Positions 27,236-35,451 of a stretch of DNA of 64,000 nucleotides are shown here, in pieces. Below the pieces are notes generated by a model. That model saw only the letters and a program-made list of their open reading frames with translations. It did no database searches and was not told the origin of the DNA. Made by a program: the position numbers and the translations under genes. The stretch is from positions 620,001 to 684,000 of the forward strand of contig NC_012704.1 of assembly GCF_000023145.1 (NCBI RefSeq), in the 5' to 3' direction. The stretch comes from Corynebacterium kroppenstedtii DSM 44385. GTDB lineage: Bacteria; Actinomycetota; Actinomycetes; Mycobacteriales; Mycobacteriaceae. The first letter of the stretch is position 1, and every line of letters begins with the position of its first letter.

Positions 27236-28909
27236 CTATTTCTTGTCACCCTCGTGTTCCGTGGCTAGCTCGTCCGGATACTCCGGCCACCACATCGCGA
27301 GACGAACCGCCTCAACAACATTGTCGGGCTCATTTTGCGCAACACCGGACTCGACCGCTTCACGGATCACGGCTTCCGCAACCCGAGCCGACGATGCCCG
27401 CAGATTCTCGACCGGCGGCAGGATAGGCGCACCAAGCTGGGAGGCGTCCACCTGCTTGGCAACCGCCGAGGCCGCAGCCAGCAGCATTCCGTCGGTCACA
27501 CGATCTGCTCGTGACACGATGACACCCAACCCGAGGCCTGGGTACAGCAACGCATTGTTGCCCTGGCCAAATTCGTAGGTGACGTCGTTGTACTCGAAGT
27601 CGTCAACGGGGATCCCCGCCGCGACAAGAGCGCGCCCATCTGACCACTTCACGACGTCGGCAGGCATCGCTTCAATGCGCGAGGTTGGGTTAGACAACGG
27701 CAGCACGATGGGCCGGTCGCAGTGTTTCGCCATCTCCTGGATCACAGGTTCGGTAAATGCCCCGTGGTCAGTCGAGGTGCCGATGAGGATGGTGGGCTGG
27801 GCATGGCGAACCACATCGAGCAACCCGATTTTCCCATCTTTCCCGCCCCAGTCTTTCACTTCCGACGCAGGTCGCGCATAAGTTTGCTGGTAATCCGGGA
27901 GGTTATCCATGTCATCGGTGACCAACCCGTTGACGTCGATCAGCCAGATCCGCCGTGTCGCTTCTTCCTCGCTCAAACCGTCGCGAATCATTCCGGCGCG
28001 AATCTGGTCTGCCATACCTGTGCCCGCTGTTCCCGCACCATAAACGACGAGACGCTGGTCAGCGAACGTGGTGTTGTTTGCCTTCATCCCCGCCATGACC
28101 GCGGCGGTGACAATAGCCCCTGTGCCTTGCATGTCATCGTTAAAGATGCGGTAGCTGTCGGCATTGTCGCGAAGAATACGGCGCGCATTTGACGGGCCGA
28201 AGTCCTCAAAGTGTAGGAGCGCGTTCGGGAACATATCGCTCGCGACGCGCAAGTACTCGGAAATCAGGTTGTCGTAGCGCTCGCCACGGACGCGTGCGTG
28301 ACGATTCCCCAGATAGAAGGGCGAATTGAGGAGGTCCTCATTATCAGTACCGACGTCGAGGTTGACCGCGATCACGCGCGAGGGGTCGCCGCCCGCAGCA
28401 GCGGTGTAGATGGCCAGTTTTCCGATGGCGATATCGGTTCCGTTGACTCCCCAGTCGCCGATGCCCAGGATTTCTTCGGCATCGGAGCAGACGATGAGGT
28501 CGACGTCGTCGGGCCCAAGTCCCAGGGTTTCGAAGCTTTCGCGGATTTCGTCGACACGATCGATGGAGAGATATACAGCGTGTGAGCGGCGGTAGTCCTG
28601 TGACCAGTTTTCAATCGCGTCGCCGATGGTGGGGTCGTACACGATGGGGAGGAGCTCTTTGAGGTGGTCAACGAGGAGTTTGAAATAGACGGTCTCGTTA
28701 CGGCCGTGCAGTTCGTCTAAGTAATGATATTTGTTGAGGTTGTTTTCGAATTGGCTTAATTGCTGATAGCAGCGCTGTGCCTGAGATTCGAGGGTTTCCA
28801 CTCCCGACGGTAGCCGGCCGGTGAGTCCAAGTTTCTTACGCTCTTCATATGTATATGCGGTACCGCGGTTCATATGCGGATCGGTGATCGCATTGGGACG
28901 AATGGACAA
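27236..28909 (-). CDS. maeA: NAD-dependent malic enzyme, large (SfcA/MaeA) type
   Basis: This enzyme decarboxylates malate to pyruvate with reduction of NAD. The 557-aa chain shows YDPTIGDAIENWS, the Tyr/Lys active-site region RVIAVNLDVGTDNEDLL, the metal-binding FEDFGPSNARRIL and FNDDMQGTGAIVTAAV, and a Rossmann VYGAGTAGTG. Malolactic enzyme is closely related and cannot be fully excluded. The start is chosen as TTG 28909 because AGGAG sits seven bases upstream; the next ATG (28873) lacks one. It is larger than the 390-aa MalE of C. glutamicum, so it is a different malic-enzyme lineage. Confidence 0.88.
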   Translation of the reverse strand: MSIRPNAITDPHMNRGTAYTYEERKKLGLTGRLPSGVETLESQAQRCYQQLSQFENNLNKYHYLDELHGRNETVYFKLLVDHLKELLPIVYDPTIGDAIENWSQDYRRSHAVYLSIDRVDEIRESFETLGLGPDDVDLIVCSDAEEILGIGDWGVNGTDIAIGKLAIYTAAAGGDPSRVIAVNLDVGTDNEDLLNSPFYLGNRHARVRGERYDNLISEYLRVASDMFPNALLHFEDFGPSNARRILRDNADSYRIFNDDMQGTGAIVTAAVMAGMKANNTTFADQRLVVYGAGTAGTGMADQIRAGMIRDGLSEEEATRRIWLIDVNGLVTDDMDNLPDYQQTYARPASEVKDWGGKDGKIGLLDVVRHAQPTILIGTSTDHGAFTEPVIQEMAKHCDRPIVLPLSNPTSRIEAMPADVVKWSDGRALVAAGIPVDDFEYNDVTYEFGQGNNALLYPGLGLGVIVSRADRVTDGMLLAAASAVAKQVDASQLGAPILPPVENLRASSARVAEAVIREAVESGVAQNEPDNVVEAVRLAMWWPEYPDELATEHEGDKK

Positions 28910-29336
28910 GGGCTGTCTCCTCGCTAATAACTGTTTGATGATTGGAAAGATGGGTTGCCCAGGGATATTGGTGCGCCCCAGGGCCTTGTAGAAGGACAGG
29001 CGAAAGTATTTCGGTTTACGCCATGCTCTTTCGTTCTCATCCTAGAGACGTTTTGCTGAGAATTCCGCTGAGAATTTCCGGGGAAAAGGGTGGGAGAGGA
29101 CAGCGTGCGTTGGGCCAGTGACCCCATGAAGGGCGCAACCAACCTTTAAGAACAATTGCCGACAAGAATAGGGGGATCAACGTTCACCCCCAATTCTTAC
29201 AGAGGCTACTGTCCCGGTGTTATGGTTAGGGCTGAGAGCACAAGGGAAACCTCACAGCGATCAGCCTAACCAGCCCAAACTGGAGGAATAAGGCTGAAAT
29301 GTGAAGGTAGGTAATTAGTCTCAAGAGGTCATCATT
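28910..29336. other. 427-bp intergenic region with a bulged hairpin
   Basis: There is no convincing ORF. An inverted repeat, GGTTAGGGCTGA (29224-29235) with TCAGCCTAACC (29261-29271), has one bulged G and encloses 25 bases. It lies about 65 bases before the Cys-rich gene, so it may be a leader structure of that transcript or a small RNA. It matches no RNA family that I recognise. Confidence 0.4.
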
Positions 29337-29753
29337 GTGGGTAAGCGAAAAAAGCGCACGTCACGCCAGCGTGCAGTCAGTGCTTACTCATACTCTTCAG
29401 CAGATGTGACCATCCGACGCCCATGTGATGCCGATTCGGGGTGCGACGGAGAACGAAAACCGTGCCCATTTCGTGATGCGGAAGCAGCCTACGAGGCGCA
29501 GTATTACGCCCGGTTGGAAGCACGCAAGAAGGGCGTGCTCTTCAATGAGACACCGTCGGCGATGGGGGCCACCGCGCTGCATAAAGAAGTAGCGAAATGC
29601 CTGGAAAAAGGGCCAAAGAAGAAGTGCTGTCACTCGTCGCCGCGGTGTATGCGGTGCCCGTATGTCTTCGCGCAGTTACGCAAGGTCGATACCGCGGAGT
29701 TGGACGACGATAACCTCAAGCGGACGCTTCAGAAATTGAGGAATCGCAGGTAA
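29337..29753 (+). CDS. conserved small basic Cys-rich protein
   Basis: This 138-aa protein is basic, starting with MGKRKKRTSRQR. It carries two Cys clusters: CDADSGCDGERKPCPF (about residues 30-45) and, nearer the C-terminus, KKCCHSSPRCMRCPYVF. Their spacing suggests a bound metal or an Fe-S cluster, but no known motif is exact. The start is GTG 29337 in GTCATCATTGTGGGT, without a strong ribosome-binding site. The gene lies convergent to pth. I do not recognise a function; RNA or ribosome association would fit the charge and the neighbourhood but is speculative. Confidence 0.7.
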   Translation: MGKRKKRTSRQRAVSAYSYSSADVTIRRPCDADSGCDGERKPCPFRDAEAAYEAQYYARLEARKKGVLFNETPSAMGATALHKEVAKCLEKGPKKKCCHSSPRCMRCPYVFAQLRKVDTAELDDDNLKRTLQKLRNRR

Positions 29754-29772
29754 CGCCAGCGTGGCCTAGCGC

Positions 29773-30447
29773 CTAGCGCCCGTGAATCGTGTTCTGGGCA
29801 TACTCCAACCCGCGGGTTGCCAGCAGCTCCACGGCGTCCGCAGCAGTAGAACACATCAGATCCACATCGACGGATTCCCGCGTCGAAAACTTTTTTAAGA
29901 CAAAGTCTGCGGGGGACATACGTCCAGGTGGGCGGCCAATTCCTAATCGCACCCGGAGATAATCTTTCGTCCCCAAGGCTTTGGTGATATCCCTCAGCCC
30001 GTTATGGCCGCCTTCGCCACCGCCCCGTTTAAGACGAACTGTCCCGAAATCGAGGTCGAGGTCGTCGTGGAGAACAATGACGTTCTGGGGAGAAATGTGG
30101 AAGAAGCGAGCCAAGGCAGAGGTCGGCCCACCCGAGAGGTTCATATATGACCGCGGACGGCCCAGAATAAGGGAGACAGACGAACCATTCGGGCCTGACA
30201 GCGACATCTCCGCCGAATCCGTGTTCGTTTTCTTGTGCGTCGATAAAGTCACGGGGACGGGGAGTGCGCGGGACGCCACCTCGTCGAGGGCCATCTGGCC
30301 AATATTGTGGCGAGTGCCCTCGTATTGAGAGCCGGGATTGCCCAGCCCGATCACCAGGAATGACTGTGAGTCAGTGCCCCGGCTTCCGGCCGAACTACGC
30401 CGCGACGCGCTCCCGCCGCGTGATTGAGACGTTGAAAACATACCCAC
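29773..30447 (-). CDS. pth: peptidyl-tRNA hydrolase
   Basis: Pth frees tRNA from prematurely released peptidyl-tRNA. The 224-aa protein has VIGLGNPGSQYEGTRHNIG with the active-site His, RSYMNLSGG, VLHDDLDLDFGTVRLKRGG and GHNGLRDI, the full set of family motifs. An unconserved Ser/Arg-rich tail of about 30 residues precedes the catalytic domain. GTG 30447 and ATG 30441 are both possible, and neither has a clear ribosome-binding site. It follows rplY by 15 bases in an operon, an arrangement common in actinobacteria. Confidence 0.94.
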   Translation of the reverse strand: MGMFSTSQSRGGSASRRSSAGSRGTDSQSFLVIGLGNPGSQYEGTRHNIGQMALDEVASRALPVPVTLSTHKKTNTDSAEMSLSGPNGSSVSLILGRPRSYMNLSGGPTSALARFFHISPQNVIVLHDDLDLDFGTVRLKRGGGEGGHNGLRDITKALGTKDYLRVRLGIGRPPGRMSPADFVLKKFSTRESVDVDLMCSTAADAVELLATRGLEYAQNTIHGR

Positions 30448-30462
30448 GGAAAACGGTCTGAA

Positions 30463-31119
30463 TTACTCTTCGGACTCGCCCTCTTCGGACTCGCCCTCAG
30501 CCTCGGTGGCCTCGCCTTCGGCCTCTTCAGCCTCGGTGCTTTCCTCGTTGTCAGAGTCGGTGTCGGCAACCTCAGGAACGACCACGTTAACGATCAACGT
30601 CTCCGGATCAGAGATCAACGTCGTGTTGGCCGGCATCTGGACGTCGCCAGCGGTGATCTGGGTACCAACTTCCAGACCCTCAACATCAATGGTGATTTCT
30701 TCCGGAATGGACAGAACGTCGGCTTCGACGTCGATAACGTCGACATCCTGCATGAGCATGGCACCCGGAGCAACCTCGCCCTCGGTAACAACCGGAACCT
30801 CAACCTCAACCTTTTCGCCGCGGCGAATAGCCAGGAGGTCAGCGTGGTCGGCGTCGAGCGTGAGGACGTTCTGGTCGACGGCCTTCACCATGGTCAGGTG
30901 CTTTTCGCCGTCAACGTTGAGGTCGACGATGGCGTTGGCGCCGTGGTTACGCAGAACTGCGTGGAATTCGATGGAGTCCACCGAAATGTGGATGGGCGCG
31001 TCGAGTTCTTTGCCGTAGATCACGGCAGGGATGCGGCCTGCGCGACGCAGACGCCGGGAAGCGCCTTTGCCAAATTCGTGACGGGGCAATGCTTCAAGGT
31101 CGGTAATGTTTGTTGCCAC
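30463..31119 (-). CDS. rplY: 50S ribosomal protein L25 / general stress protein Ctc
   Basis: L25 binds 5S rRNA. The 218-aa protein is the long Ctc type: an N-terminal L25 domain (ALPRHEFGKGASRRLRRAG, then IPAVIYG), a TL5-like beta domain, and a C-terminal tail of about 40 residues that is almost entirely Glu with Ser, Thr and Ala. GTG 31119 is chosen as the start because GGAG lies six bases upstream. The frame's longer start, a TTG at 31131, overlaps that ribosome-binding site. Cotranscription with pth is likely. Confidence 0.94.
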   Translation of the reverse strand: MATNITDLEALPRHEFGKGASRRLRRAGRIPAVIYGKELDAPIHISVDSIEFHAVLRNHGANAIVDLNVDGEKHLTMVKAVDQNVLTLDADHADLLAIRRGEKVEVEVPVVTEGEVAPGAMLMQDVDVIDVEADVLSIPEEITIDVEGLEVGTQITAGDVQMPANTTLISDPETLIVNVVVPEVADTDSDNEESTEAEEAEGEATEAEGESEEGESEE

Positions 31120-31499
31120 AATAATCTCCAATCATCAGCGATGAACGAGCAGAAAGGAACGTAGTGTAGGAATATCTGCGCGTCTGTCGCCCCGGAGAGA
31201 GAATCACGCAGAAAAAGCGGAATGGTTTCGCAGTGGGAACCATTGCATACCAGTGGGCTGGCTTCGCCGAGCCGTGTGTATGCCGCTGTAGATTTTCATC
31301 GCGTCGATAACGGGGCCCTGTACTTGTGCACAGTTCTTGTGTGTGCACGGTTACGGGCCGCCCTCGCCGAGACATACCGGCCCAGGATAGCAAGATTGGC
31401 CGGAGGAACCAAACGTTCGTCCGGCCGAGAACCTCGCTCATCGGGTAGCGACGATGCGAGGCAAGTAGCGACAACGTAGTCAGCGCCGACGGGGGTCGC
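31120..31499. other. 380-bp region between rplY and prs with the rplY promoter
   Basis: There is no supported gene here. It holds the candidate promoter at 31384-31412 and a leader of about 260 bases. A long open frame on the minus strand (31094-31570) has biased, Arg/Ser/Pro-rich composition and is not credible. Confidence 0.5.
31384..31412 (-). promoter_or_regulatory. candidate rplY promoter
   Basis: On the minus strand TTGGTT (31412-31407) and TATCCT (31389-31384) are 17 bases apart. If used, the L25 mRNA has a leader of roughly 260 bases, long enough for 5' regulation. Confidence 0.5.
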
Positions 31500-32468
31500 T
31501 TACTCGAAGAGGTTGGTGACGGATCCGTTTTCGAAGATCTCGTGAATGGTCTTTGCCAACAGCGGGGCAATCGATAGAACCGTGAGGTTGTCCCAGTGAT
31601 CCGTGTTTTGCGGCAGCGTATCGGTGGTAATCACTTCGCGCGCACCACATTCGGACAGGCGCTCGCGAGCCGGATCAGAGAACACACCGTGGGTCGTGGC
31701 GATAATGACGTCATTCGCGCCAGCTTCACGGAGCACCTTGACAGCGCCTGCAATGGTTCCGCCAGTGTCGATCATGTCGTCGAGCAGCACACAGGTTCGG
31801 CCGGACACGTCACCGACAACACGGTTGGACGTAATCTTGTTCGCGACGTCAATGTCGCGGGTCTTGTGGACGAAGGCGAGGGGTGCGTTACCCAGGACCT
31901 GTGCCCACTTTTCGGCCACCTTGACACGACCTGCGTCGGGGGAGACCACAACGATGTTCGACGTGTCGTAGTTGGCCTTGACGTAATCCGTGAGGATCGG
32001 CATAGCGTGCATGTGATCAACAGGACCGTCGAAGAATCCCTGGATCTGGTCCGTGTGGAGGTCCACAGACACAATACGATCTGCCCCGGCAGACTTCAAG
32101 AGGTCTGCAACCAGGCGAGCGGAAATCGGCTCGCGGCCACGGTGCTTCTTATCCTGGCGGGCATAGGGGTAGAAGGGGAGAATTGCTGTGATGCGCTTTG
32201 CAGATCCACGCTTAAGCGCGTCGATCATAATGAGCTGTTCCATCAGCCACTTGTTCAGCGGCTGCGGGTGGGACTGCAAGACGAAAGCATCGCAACCGCG
32301 GACGGATTCCTCGAAGCGAACGAAGATCTCGCCATTGGCGAAGTCGCGGGCGGTGGTGGGGGTGAGCTCGATACCTAGTTCTTTGGCGACTTGCTCTCCC
32401 AGAGCGGGGTGGGCACGCCCAGAGAAGAGCATGAGGTTTTTCTGGTTTTCCGTCCAGTGTGAATTCAC
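31500..32468 (-). CDS. prs: ribose-phosphate pyrophosphokinase (PRPP synthetase)
   Basis: Prs makes PRPP from ribose 5-phosphate and ATP for nucleotide, His, Trp and NAD synthesis. The 322-aa protein has FSGRAHPALGEQVAKELG, the ATP-binding YPYARQDKKHRGREPIS flexible loop, VSPDAGRVKVAEKWA, and the PRPP-binding VLLDDMIDTGGTI. GTG 32468 (VNSHWTENQK) is preferred because GAAAGG lies eight bases upstream; the frame extends to 32501 without support. glmU ends 120 bases upstream, and the pair glmU-prs is conserved in mycobacteria. Confidence 0.95.
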   Translation of the reverse strand: MNSHWTENQKNLMLFSGRAHPALGEQVAKELGIELTPTTARDFANGEIFVRFEESVRGCDAFVLQSHPQPLNKWLMEQLIMIDALKRGSAKRITAILPFYPYARQDKKHRGREPISARLVADLLKSAGADRIVSVDLHTDQIQGFFDGPVDHMHAMPILTDYVKANYDTSNIVVVSPDAGRVKVAEKWAQVLGNAPLAFVHKTRDIDVANKITSNRVVGDVSGRTCVLLDDMIDTGGTIAGAVKVLREAGANDVIIATTHGVFSDPARERLSECGAREVITTDTLPQNTDHWDNLTVLSIAPLLAKTIHEIFENGSVTNLFE

Positions 32469-32588
32469 GGTATGCCTTTCTGTGTTGACCACGGTGATCA
32501 CGTTTATCGGCAGTCAGAGTGGAAATCTGATTAACCCTGCAGGCATGGGATAGTGGGACTCACCAACTATCCCCGGCACTTAGTGATA

Positions 32589-34103
32589 CTACGTCCTATT
32601 AGTCCGCGAGTTGTCAGATGGTGCCGAATTGCTGGGGGCTTTACCTGTGCTTTCGGGGGTACCGGCGGCCTCTGCCGCGCGCGCTGCTGCAGTTCCCGGG
32701 CGTTTCTTAGCCACCCACCCTTCGATGACCCGCTGCCGGGCACCCGGGACAACCAGCGCACCAGCGGGAACGTCGTCGGTAATCACCGTTCCCGCCCCGG
32801 AATAGGCGCCATCGCCCACGGTCACAGGCGCAACGAAGGTGGTATCAGAGCCTGTCCTGACGTGGGACCCGACGGTCGTGTGGTGCTTGTTCACCCCGTC
32901 ATAGTTCGCGAACACCGAGGAGCATCCGATATTCGAATACTCGCCGATGGTGGCGTCGCCAACATAAGTGAGGTGCGGAACCTTCGTACCACGGCCGATG
33001 GTGGCATTCTTGGTCTCGACGTAGGTCCCGATCTTCCCCTCGTCGCCCAAGTGAGTTCCGGGGCGTAGGTAGGAGAACGGACCGACGTGGGCATTGCTGC
33101 CAATGGTGGAATCGGAACCGTGCGAGCGGACAACTTGAGTTCCCGAACCAACGGTGACATTAGTGAGGGTGGTATCGGGTCCGATCTCCGCGTTGTCCTC
33201 AATATGTGTTGTACCGTGAAGTTGAGTCCCCGGATGAATGGTGACATCACGTCCGATAGTGACATCGACATCAATCCACGTGGATTCGGGATCGATGATG
33301 GTGGCCCCGTTGCGCATATGCTGCTCGCAAATATGCCGGTTGAGCACCCGCCCGGCGGCAGCTAGCTGGACGCGATCATTCACACCGGCCAATTCTGCGG
33401 GATCATGGGCCATGTGCCCGCGGGCAATGAGCCCTTCGTTCCGGGCAATGCCAAGCACGTCGGTCAAGTACATCTCGCCCTGGGCATTGTTCGTGTCCAA
33501 CTTGCCCAATGAGCTGCGCAACACGTCGGCATCGAACGCGAAGACGCCGGTGTTCACTTCTTTGATTCGACGCTGGTCCTCGGTGGCGTCTTTTTCCTCG
33601 ACGATCGCTGTTACTTCGCCATCGGCATTGCGGATGATGCGCCCATAGCCCGTCGGTGTCGGCGCTTCCACGGTAAGCACGGTCACGGCTGCTGCCGGTG
33701 CATGGGTGTGGGCGTTGACCAGCGAATCGAGCGTCGAGGACGACAGGAGAGGAACGTCGGCATTCGTGACGACGACTGTCCCCGTGAAGCCAGCTAATTC
33801 ATCGCTGTCCATGCCGCACATGACGGCGTGACCGGTGCCGTTCTGTTGCTCCTGATGAGCCAAGGCGACGCCAGACGTCGTCGAGGTTTCTTCTTGCCAG
33901 GCTTCAACAGCCTGCGCGACGAGTTCCTTCTGATGGCCGACAACGACCACGAGGTGGTCGGGGTTCAACCCCTTCGCTGCATACAAAGAATGGGAGAGTA
34001 GTGAGCGCCCCCCAATCTGATGAAGCATTTTTGGGGTATCTGACTTCATTCGGGTGCCAGCCCCTGCGGCCAAAACAATGACTGCAACTGGGGTAGTACT
34101 CAC
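32589..34103 (-). CDS. glmU: bifunctional GlcNAc-1-P uridyltransferase / GlcN-1-P acetyltransferase
   Basis: GlmU makes UDP-GlcNAc for peptidoglycan in two steps. The N-terminal nucleotidyltransferase has [19 protein letters not shown] and NADVPLL. The C-terminal left-handed beta-helix (from about residue 255) shows hexapeptide repeats and the catalytic His region [17 protein letters not shown] with [11 protein letters not shown]. The tail of about 40 residues is Ala/Ser-rich. GTG 34103 has GGGAG directly upstream, while ATG 34115 has none, so 34103 is preferred (504 aa). Confidence 0.95.
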   Translation of the reverse strand: MSTTPVAVIVLAAGAGTRMKSDTPKMLHQIGGRSLLSHSLYAAKGLNPDHLVVVVGHQKELVAQAVEAWQEETSTTSGVALAHQEQQNGTGHAVMCGMDSDELAGFTGTVVVTNADVPLLSSSTLDSLVNAHTHAPAAAVTVLTVEAPTPTGYGRIIRNADGEVTAIVEEKDATEDQRRIKEVNTGVFAFDADVLRSSLGKLDTNNAQGEMYLTDVLGIARNEGLIARGHMAHDPAELAGVNDRVQLAAAGRVLNRHICEQHMRNGATIIDPESTWIDVDVTIGRDVTIHPGTQLHGTTHIEDNAEIGPDTTLTNVTVGSGTQVVRSHGSDSTIGSNAHVGPFSYLRPGTHLGDEGKIGTYVETKNATIGRGTKVPHLTYVGDATIGEYSNIGCSSVFANYDGVNKHHTTVGSHVRTGSDTTFVAPVTVGDGAYSGAGTVITDDVPAGALVVPGARQRVIEGWVAKKRPGTAAARAAEAAGTPESTGKAPSNSAPSDNSRTNRT

Positions 34104-34156
34104 GGACTCTCCCATCGTTTATGAGTATTCGGGTGATAGATCCGATCATATAGTTG

Positions 34157-34231
34157 TGGCTCTCCCGCCAGGACTCGAACCTAGAACGGCTGGACCAAAA
34201 CCAGCTGTGTTGCCTATTACACCACGGGAGA
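34157..34231 (-). tRNA. tRNA-Gln (UUG anticodon)
   Basis: The minus strand folds into a full cloverleaf. The acceptor TCTCCCG pairs with CGGGAGA, followed by an encoded GCCA end. The anticodon stem GCTGG/CCAGC encloses loop TTTTGGT with anticodon TTG (Gln). The T arm is CTAGG-TTCGAGT-CCTGG. It lies just upstream of glmU on the same strand. Confidence 0.97.
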
Positions 34232-34476
34232 AAACACAGGAGGACGATGTCCGTCGCTGCGGCGCCTTACTCTACCCGACGAGCCGCCCAAAGTGCCATT
34301 TCCCCTGAACAACACACCAACAAACCCATGCTCCCTTCCGTGCAGCCCCGCGATCAGGTGCGATTTAAGTGCGATTATTGTGCAGCCATCGTTCCAGGTC
34401 CGCGTCTCGTTTCCTCGTGTTCTACATTTTTCTAGCACTACGACAACGTGGGGTACGTTCCAGATATCCTGAAGAC

Positions 34477-35406
34477 ATGACACGTCAACGTATGTCGGCA
34501 GCAGAACGTCGCTCCCAATTGATCGCTATGAGTAGGCCTGTCTTTGCTGAAAAAGGCATTGAAGGTACTAGCGTCGAAGAGCTCGCTGCGCGCGCCGGTG
34601 TGTCCAAGCCCGTCATTTATGAACATTTTGGTGGGAAAGAGGGGCTCTACCAGGCAGTTATCGACGAAGATATGGTCGCTCTCGACCGCACTATCGACGA
34701 AGCACTCGTTCAGGGGCGGTCGCGTATCCGAATTGAACGGGCGGTCTACGCGGTCCTGGATTTCGCGGAGAAAAATGAGGAAGGTTTCCGGATTCTCGCT
34801 CGCGATGGAGCTGTTGTGGGGGCTGTGGGGAGATCTTCGCAGTCGAAGGCGGCATCGCATCATGGGAAGTCGGCGGAGGATCACTCGTCGGCTGAGGACG
34901 GTGTCCATTCCACTTTGCTCGGCCTTTCGGTGAATCGCGCGTCCCATATTCTTGCCGACGCTTTTAAACGGAATGGTTTAGATGAGCGTCTGGCGGAGCT
35001 CTATGCCCAGGGCATGATGGGGTGCGTCGCGATGGTGGCGCAGTGGTGGACCGTCAACTCGATGGGCGTCGGGAGTGAAAGCAGTGCGAACAGCGTCGGC
35101 AGTGAAAAAGGTGGAGCCGCAGGAAGCGGTAGTGATGGCGATAGCGACAGCGATAACACACACGTGTTTCCCAAGGACGCGGTTGCTGCTCACATCGTGA
35201 ACCTCATGTGGAATGGCCTCGCGGGAATGGAGAAGGACCCGATCCTCCATGAGGACGTCGAGGGAGAGGCCGGCCAGCAAGGTGTCAGACTCGGTGCTGG
35301 TAAGGATGCCGATCCGGCCGAGGTGTACAGGCAACAGCAGCGGGACGCGGAGCAGTCCAGTTCGTCCACCTCAGAGGGCCAGGATTCGGACGAGACCGAC
35401 GACTAG
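34477..35406 (+). CDS. TetR-family regulator with acidic Ser/Gly-rich insert
   Basis: This 309-aa regulator has an N-terminal helix-turn-helix (EGTSVEELAARAGVSKPVIY with YEHFGGKEGLYQ) of the TetR family. The ligand domain is interrupted by a low-complexity Ser/Gly/Asp stretch (about residues 195-230), and the protein ends in an acidic Gln/Ser tail. The frame extends upstream to 34369, but ATG 34477 begins the family's typical start. A TATCCT hexamer ends six bases before it, suggesting a leaderless mRNA. The position between glmU/tRNA and mfd matches Rv1019 of M. tuberculosis. Its targets are unknown. Confidence 0.87.
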   Translation: MTRQRMSAAERRSQLIAMSRPVFAEKGIEGTSVEELAARAGVSKPVIYEHFGGKEGLYQAVIDEDMVALDRTIDEALVQGRSRIRIERAVYAVLDFAEKNEEGFRILARDGAVVGAVGRSSQSKAASHHGKSAEDHSSAEDGVHSTLLGLSVNRASHILADAFKRNGLDERLAELYAQGMMGCVAMVAQWWTVNSMGVGSESSANSVGSEKGGAAGSGSDGDSDSDNTHVFPKDAVAAHIVNLMWNGLAGMEKDPILHEDVEGEAGQQGVRLGAGKDADPAEVYRQQQRDAEQSSSSTSEGQDSDETDD

Positions 35407-35451
35407 TATCCGCGACACTCCGCCGCAAGGTTCCCCATTACAATCAGCCTC

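Noticed and set aside
31094..31570. 158-codon minus-strand frame between prs and rplY
   Set aside because: It overlaps the rplY start and prs end, and its Arg/Ser/Pro-rich sequence has no motif.
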